From the NCBI RefSeq assembly GCF_017301735.1, contig NZ_CP071090.1:11639001-11703000 (forward strand): 64,000 nucleotides of DNA, in the 5' to 3' direction. Shown piece after piece: positions 60,774 through 64,000 of the stretch (its first letter is position 1; every line of letters starts with the position of its first letter). Under the pieces are notes generated by a model. The model searched no databases and was not told where the DNA came from. It saw only the letters and a list, made by a program, of their open reading frames with translations. The position numbers and the translations under genes were made by a program. Source of the stretch: Pyxidicoccus parkwaysis. GTDB lineage: Bacteria > Myxococcota > Myxococcia > Myxococcales > Myxococcaceae.

Positions 60774-61595
60774 ATGGCCGACGAAGGAAGCCACATCCTG
60801 AGCAGCATGCCCATCCGCGCCCGCCTGGGACGGAGCACGGACTACCGAGACAACGGAAGGGCCGAGCTGGCAGCCAACGCGGGCAAGCGGGCGCGCGTCT
60901 ATGACAACGACGCGAAAATCCTCGAGTACCTCCAGCACTACGACGTGTCCCCGCGCAGCAGAGGCGTCCCGAAGCACGGCCCGGCGCACGCGGCGCTGTA
61001 CCACTTCGCGTGCTTCACCACCGGACAGGAGCCCTACTCCAACATCGCCCACCATCTGGTGCCGTGCGAGGTCTTCATTCCGGAGGAGGTATTCACCGAG
61101 GACGAGCTCGAAATCGTCAAGCGCGTGCCCTACGACGTGAACAACGGCAAGAACATCATCTTCCTGCCAGGGTTTTCACAGGCGGTCGAGGTGTACCTGC
61201 TCAAGCGTGGTGGCCTGCCCGGCTCGGAAGTGTGGAAGGGATTGAGCGCGGAGGCGCAGCAACAGAATAAGGAGGCGTGGAAGCAGCGGGCACTGCGCTA
61301 CTGCAATGTGCATTGGCTGCCCTGTCATTACGACTTCCACCGTGACTACACCGCGCAGGTGAAAAAGGACTGCGCGAGGCTGAAACGATTGGTGCGCAGC
61401 CAGCTTGGCAAGGTGTGTGCGAACTGGAAGCCGCCGGAGTCCATTCCCGAGGAGCTTTTCAGGCTTCAAGGGCGGTACTGGGAATATGTCGTGACCTTCG
61501 GTGAGAGTCGCCCGTTGGGCTTCGGAGCGAGCATCAACGAACTCATCAAGGTGAAGCCACCCAGAAAACAGAAGCAACCCTTCGCGAAATTCTGA
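60774..61595 (+). CDS. AHH-type nuclease toxin 1 (T6SS effector candidate)
   Basis: A 273-residue protein. A short N-terminal segment with LSSMPIRARLGRSTDYRDNG is followed by the AHH core NIAHHLVPCEVFIPEEVF, with His93 and His94 as the catalytic pair of this HNH/endonuclease VII-related family (metal-dependent DNA cleavage expected). Downstream are NNGKNIIFLPGFSQAVEVYL, a helical HYDFHRDYTAQVKKDC with further His, and a C-terminal end ESRPLGFGASINELIKVKPP. It has no signal peptide and follows the PAAR-like and ketosynthase-like genes. The next gene encodes a DUF1629-like immunity protein, supporting a toxin role. Confidence 0.86.
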   Translation: MADEGSHILSSMPIRARLGRSTDYRDNGRAELAANAGKRARVYDNDAKILEYLQHYDVSPRSRGVPKHGPAHAALYHFACFTTGQEPYSNIAHHLVPCEVFIPEEVFTEDELEIVKRVPYDVNNGKNIIFLPGFSQAVEVYLLKRGGLPGSEVWKGLSAEAQQQNKEAWKQRALRYCNVHWLPCHYDFHRDYTAQVKKDCARLKRLVRSQLGKVCANWKPPESIPEELFRLQGRYWEYVVTFGESRPLGFGASINELIKVKPPRKQKQPFAKF

Positions 61596-61626
61596 GCCTG
61601 GAACAGGAACTTCAAGGGAGGCGAAA

Positions 61627-62238
61627 GTGGAGCTGAAATACTACCCGTGGATTGAGAACGACGAGGACGACGCGTTCGCGTGGATAACGAAGGACTCGGA
61701 CTTCCTCATGCACTGCATGGATTCGTATCTTCTGCACGAGGGCGTGTCGGTGAAGTCCTGGTTCCCGACGGACACGGTCTTCCATCTCGATGATGACCAT
61801 GGCATCCGGCTGGCGGACTCCATTCCCAATACGCTCCATCTGCTCATCGTCTCCGAGAAGCTGAAACGCGTCCTGGGGGAGAAGTCTGGGGCGGACATCG
61901 AGTTCCTCCCCGTGCACATCCGCAACCACAAGGGCCGCCTTGTCCAGGAGCCCTACTTCATCGCGAACATCCTGGGCACCGTCGAGTGCGTGGACCGTCA
62001 GCGGTCGAAGTTCGATACCTCGGCCATCCGTCCGGACCAGGTCTTCACGTTCTTCCGACTGGCGTTGGATGAAGCGAAAATCCCGTCCGACGCGAAGCTC
62101 TTCAGACTCAAGGAGCAGACGGACCTCGTCATCATCCGCGACGATCTGGCCGACGACATCTTCGCCGCGGAATGCGATGGGATGATTTTCCAGGAGATGG
62201 ACGACTACGGCCGGGAGTGGGGGAGGCTGCGAGAATGA
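61627..62238 (+). CDS. Imm11/DUF1629-like immunity protein 1
   Basis: A 203-residue acidic protein starting at a GTG. Landmarks are KYYPWIENDEDDAFAW, LHLLIVSEKLKRVL, IEFLPVHIRNHKGRLVQEP, YFIANILGTVECVDRQRSKF, and a C-terminal LFRLKEQTDLVIIRDDLADD and CDGMIFQEMD. This is the pattern of the DUF1629/Imm11 family, encoded next to AHH and other polymorphic toxins. It probably binds and blocks toxin 1 in kin cells. Its stop overlaps the next ATG by 4 bases. Confidence 0.83.
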   Translation: MELKYYPWIENDEDDAFAWITKDSDFLMHCMDSYLLHEGVSVKSWFPTDTVFHLDDDHGIRLADSIPNTLHLLIVSEKLKRVLGEKSGADIEFLPVHIRNHKGRLVQEPYFIANILGTVECVDRQRSKFDTSAIRPDQVFTFFRLALDEAKIPSDAKLFRLKEQTDLVIIRDDLADDIFAAECDGMIFQEMDDYGREWGRLRE

Positions 62239-62363
62239 ACGTGCCCAACATGCGAGCCATTGAGGTGTCGGCGAGCAGCAAGGCAGCGGAGCTCGCCCGG
62301 GAGCTGGAGGTGGGGCACCGGCCACTGGAGGAGGCGGAGCGCATCCTCTTCCACGCCCGCTGA
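62235..62363 (+). pseudogene. Truncated N-terminus of the gene downstream of the cassette
   Basis: A 42-residue ORF (MNVPNMRAIEVSASSKAAEL then ARELEVGHRPLEEAERILFH and AR) overlapping the immunity stop (ATGA). It is cut off where the tandem duplication begins (about 62355). The same start (ATG AGC GTG CCC AAC) reappears after the second immunity gene at 63985, so this is the leftover beginning of a longer gene interrupted by the duplication. The gene's identity cannot be told from these residues. Confidence 0.75.
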
Positions 62364-62517
62364 GTGCCTGGGCGAGGTGGGCGCGGCGAGTGCCCCGCTC
62401 GCGGTGGGAGTGGCGGTAGGGGCCTTCCTCCAGGGCCACAACCCGGAGGGAGAAGCCCTCGTCCTCTCCCTCTCGGACTCCGGCCGGGTGGCCGCTGTCC
62501 ACCTGGAAAGCGAATGA
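62356..62517 (+). pseudogene. Orphan 3' end of the ketosynthase-like gene
   Basis: About 162 bases encoding PAECLGEVGAASAPLAVGVA through the stop, nearly identical to the end of the gene at 59681-60754 (its 60593-60754). It is a by-product of the tandem duplication and has no start codon of its own in a suitable place. The in-frame sequence upstream reads out of the truncated gene in another frame. Confidence 0.85.
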
Positions 62518-62536
62518 GACTCAGGAGCTGAACGCC

Positions 62537-63346
62537 ATGGCCGACGAAGGAAGCCACATCCTGAGCAGCATGCCCATCCGCGCCCGGCTGGGACGGAGCG
62601 CGGACTACCGAGACAACGGGAGGGCCGAGCTGGCGGCCAACGCGGGCAAGCGAGCGCGCGTCTATGACAACGACGCGAAAATCCTCGAGTACCTCCAGCA
62701 CTACGACGTGTCCCCGCGCAGCAGAGGCGTCCCGAAGCACGGCCCGGCGCACGCGGCGCTGTACCACTTCGCGTGCTTCACCACCGGACAGGAGCCCTAC
62801 TCCAACATCGCCCACCATCTGGTGCCGTGCGAGGTCTTCATTCCGGAGGAGGTATTCACCGAGGACGAGCTCGAAATCGTCAAGCGTGTGCCCTACGACG
62901 TGAACAACGGCAAGAACATCATCTTCCTGCCAGGGTTTTCACAGGCCGTTGAGGTGTACCTGCTCAAGCGTGGTGGCATTCCCGGCTCGGAGGTGTGGAA
63001 GGGATTGAGCGCGGAGGCGCAGCACCAGAATAAGGAGGCGTGGAAGCAGCGGGCACTGCGCTACTGCAACGTGCATCGGCTCCCCTGTCATTACGACTTC
63101 CACCGCGATTACACCGCGCAGGTGAAGAACGACTGCGCGCGACTGAAACGATTGGTGCGCAGCCAGCTCGGCAAGGTGTGCGCGAGCTGGAAGCCGCCGG
63201 AGTCCATCCCTCGGGAGCTATTCAGGCTCCAAGACGAATTCTGGGAGCATGTAGTGACTTTCGGTGAGAGCCGCCCGTTGGGTTTCGGGGCGAACATCAA
63301 TGAGCTGATCAAGGTGAAGCCCTCGAAGGGCAAACTTACTCTCTGA
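62537..63346 (+). CDS. AHH-type nuclease toxin 2 (duplicate)
   Basis: A 269-residue copy of toxin 1 with the same AHHLVPCEVF core. Scattered changes occur (for example T to A in GRSADY, Q to H in AEAQHQNK, W to R in VHRLPC), and the C-terminal part differs most (IPRELFRLQDEFWEHVVTF; the tail KPSKGKLTL replaces PPRKQKQPFAKF). The ribosome-binding region (AGGAGCTGAACGCC before the ATG) is kept. It is followed by its own diverged immunity gene. Confidence 0.86.
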   Translation: MADEGSHILSSMPIRARLGRSADYRDNGRAELAANAGKRARVYDNDAKILEYLQHYDVSPRSRGVPKHGPAHAALYHFACFTTGQEPYSNIAHHLVPCEVFIPEEVFTEDELEIVKRVPYDVNNGKNIIFLPGFSQAVEVYLLKRGGIPGSEVWKGLSAEAQHQNKEAWKQRALRYCNVHRLPCHYDFHRDYTAQVKNDCARLKRLVRSQLGKVCASWKPPESIPRELFRLQDEFWEHVVTFGESRPLGFGANINELIKVKPSKGKLTL

Positions 63347-63382
63347 AACCTTGCTGCGATTTCATTCCGTGGAGGAACACGC

Positions 63383-63988
63383 GTGAAATACTATCCCTGG
63401 GTCGCAGATGATGAAGACGACTCGTTCGCTTGGATAACGAAGGACTCGGACTTCCTCATGCACTGCATGGACTCGTATCTGTTGAACGAAGGCGTGTCTG
63501 TGAAATCGTGGTTCCCGACGGACACGGTCTTCCATCTCGATGACGACCGCGGCATCCGACTCACGGACTCCATTCCCAACACGCTCCATCTGCTCATCAT
63601 CTCCGAGAAGCTGAAACGCGTCCTGGAGGAGAAGTCCGGAGCAAACATCGAGTTCCTCCCTGTGCACATCCGCAACCACAAGGGCCGTCTTGTCCAGGAG
63701 CCCTACTTCATCGCGAACATCCTGGGCACGGTCGAATGCGTGGACCCTGAGCGATCGAAATTCAGGAACTCAGAAATCCGTCCCGATCAGGTCTTCCACT
63801 TCTACCGACTGGCGTTGGAGGAATCGAAAATCCCACTCGACGCGAAGCTCTTCCGCCTCAAGGAGCAGACGGACCTCAGCATCATTCGTGAAGACCTCGG
63901 GAAGGACATTCTGCGCGCCGGGTGTGACGGGATGATTTTCCAGGAGATGGACGACTACGGCCGGGAGTGGGGGAGGCTGCGAGAATGA
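63383..63988 (+). CDS. Imm11/DUF1629-like immunity protein 2 (duplicate)
   Basis: A 201-residue copy of immunity 1 starting at a GTG with GGAGG upstream, lacking the E-L after the start. About 85% of residues match by eye; changes cluster near the N-terminus (VADDEDDSF for IENDEDDAF) and the C-terminal third (DPERSKFRNSEIRPDQVFHF; SIIREDLGKDILRAGCDG). Such differences are what would be expected for recognition of the diverged toxin 2. The last 4 bases overlap the next ATG. Confidence 0.83.
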   Translation: MKYYPWVADDEDDSFAWITKDSDFLMHCMDSYLLNEGVSVKSWFPTDTVFHLDDDRGIRLTDSIPNTLHLLIISEKLKRVLEEKSGANIEFLPVHIRNHKGRLVQEPYFIANILGTVECVDPERSKFRNSEIRPDQVFHFYRLALEESKIPLDAKLFRLKEQTDLSIIREDLGKDILRAGCDGMIFQEMDDYGREWGRLRE

Positions 63989-64000
63989 GCGTGCCCAACA
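63985..64000 (+). CDS. Start of the next gene (partial, runs off the window)
   Basis: ATG AGC GTG CCC AAC begins M-S-V-P-N, matching the MNVPN start of the truncated ORF at 62235. Only five codons are inside the window, so its product is unknown. It is coupled to the immunity stop by an ATGA overlap. Confidence 0.6.

Larger units (their letters stand above)
60593..63988 (+). repeat. 1,763-bp tandem duplication (two copies)
   Basis: The segment beginning in the 3' end of the ketosynthase-like gene (60593) and running through toxin 1, immunity 1 and the first about 120 bases of the next gene recurs with a period of 1,763 bp (toxin ATG 60774 versus 62537; homologous Cys codons 60602 versus 62365). 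The junction is near 62355. The copies are nearly identical at the start of the toxins and diverge at the toxin C-termini and in the immunity genes. Small length changes give 1,750 bp between immunity ends. Confidence 0.9.

Overview
The window is high-GC, gene-dense chromosomal DNA that fits a myxobacterium of the Myxococcus/Corallococcus/Pyxidicoccus group. This placement is an inference from gene content: a giant Ser/Thr kinase fused to a zinc ribbon, cyclase-like, AAA and repeat domains; single-domain response regulators; two Rrf2 regulators; a Lys/Ala-rich histone-like tail; many lipoproteins; and a TIGR02270/PAAR-like type VI secretion accessory module. No rRNA, tRNA or CRISPR array was recognised.

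Layout. 0.3-3.1 kb: a tandem universal stress protein and an exporter-type ABC half-transporter. 3.1-5.8 kb: a small accessory patch with an ATPase ending in a PD-(D/E)XK-like nuclease domain, a frameshifted TPR-protein remnant, and a zinc-ribbon/TIR gene split between two reading frames; its 3' part is visibly lower in GC. 5.8-12 kb: thioredoxin, a CotH-family lipoprotein, a SUKH-domain protein with a histone-H1-like tail, an acidic small protein, a SanA/YdcF-like protein and a lone receiver domain. 12-15.7 kb: atpG, atpD, a secreted unknown and atpC. atpG has its own promoter-like sequence and a terminator-like hairpin, and atpD has a second promoter-like sequence. 16-19.8 kb: an ArsR-like regulator divergent from a flavin reductase-like gene, then a probable nitric-oxide-response operon (truncated globin, 2Fe-2S flavin reductase, NsrR-like Rrf2 regulator, small thioredoxin-fold-like protein) preceded by a sigma-54-like promoter over a nested palindrome, and followed by 61-bp tandem repeats.

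20-28.7 kb: ADP-ribosylglycohydrolase, a holin-like/DUF3618 membrane pair, cytochrome bd oxidase (cydA-cydB), a large exported beta-propeller with two haem c motifs, and a second Rrf2 regulator. 28.7-42.8 kb: ordinary metabolic and envelope genes, including an SDR, Cys-rich lipoproteins, alpha/beta hydrolases, a LysR regulator, pgi, a TetR/sterol-desaturase-like pair with a palindromic operator, a sulfotransferase, a lipoprotein amidohydrolase and an M23 peptidase. 42.6-49.3 kb: a membrane GTPase, a 55-residue candidate RiPP precursor with a TTxxxxEE graspetide-like core, a divergent amidinotransferase-fold/unknown pair, an MBL-fold protein and a DCC/lipase-maturation-factor fusion. 49.4-57.5 kb: the giant kinase with HEAT and HD-domain neighbours, and an Ig-like lipoprotein.

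57.8-64 kb is the most striking region, a T6SS-type effector island: a TIGR02270 HEAT protein, a DUF4150 PAAR-like tip, a ketosynthase-fold protein with apparently degenerate active site, then an AHH nuclease toxin and an Imm11/DUF1629-like immunity gene. A tandem duplication of period 1,763 bp has copied the tail of the ketosynthase-like gene, the toxin, the immunity gene and the first codons of the next gene. This gives a second, diverged toxin/immunity pair, a truncated ORF and an orphan ketosynthase tail. The window ends at the start codon of the next copy of that downstream gene.
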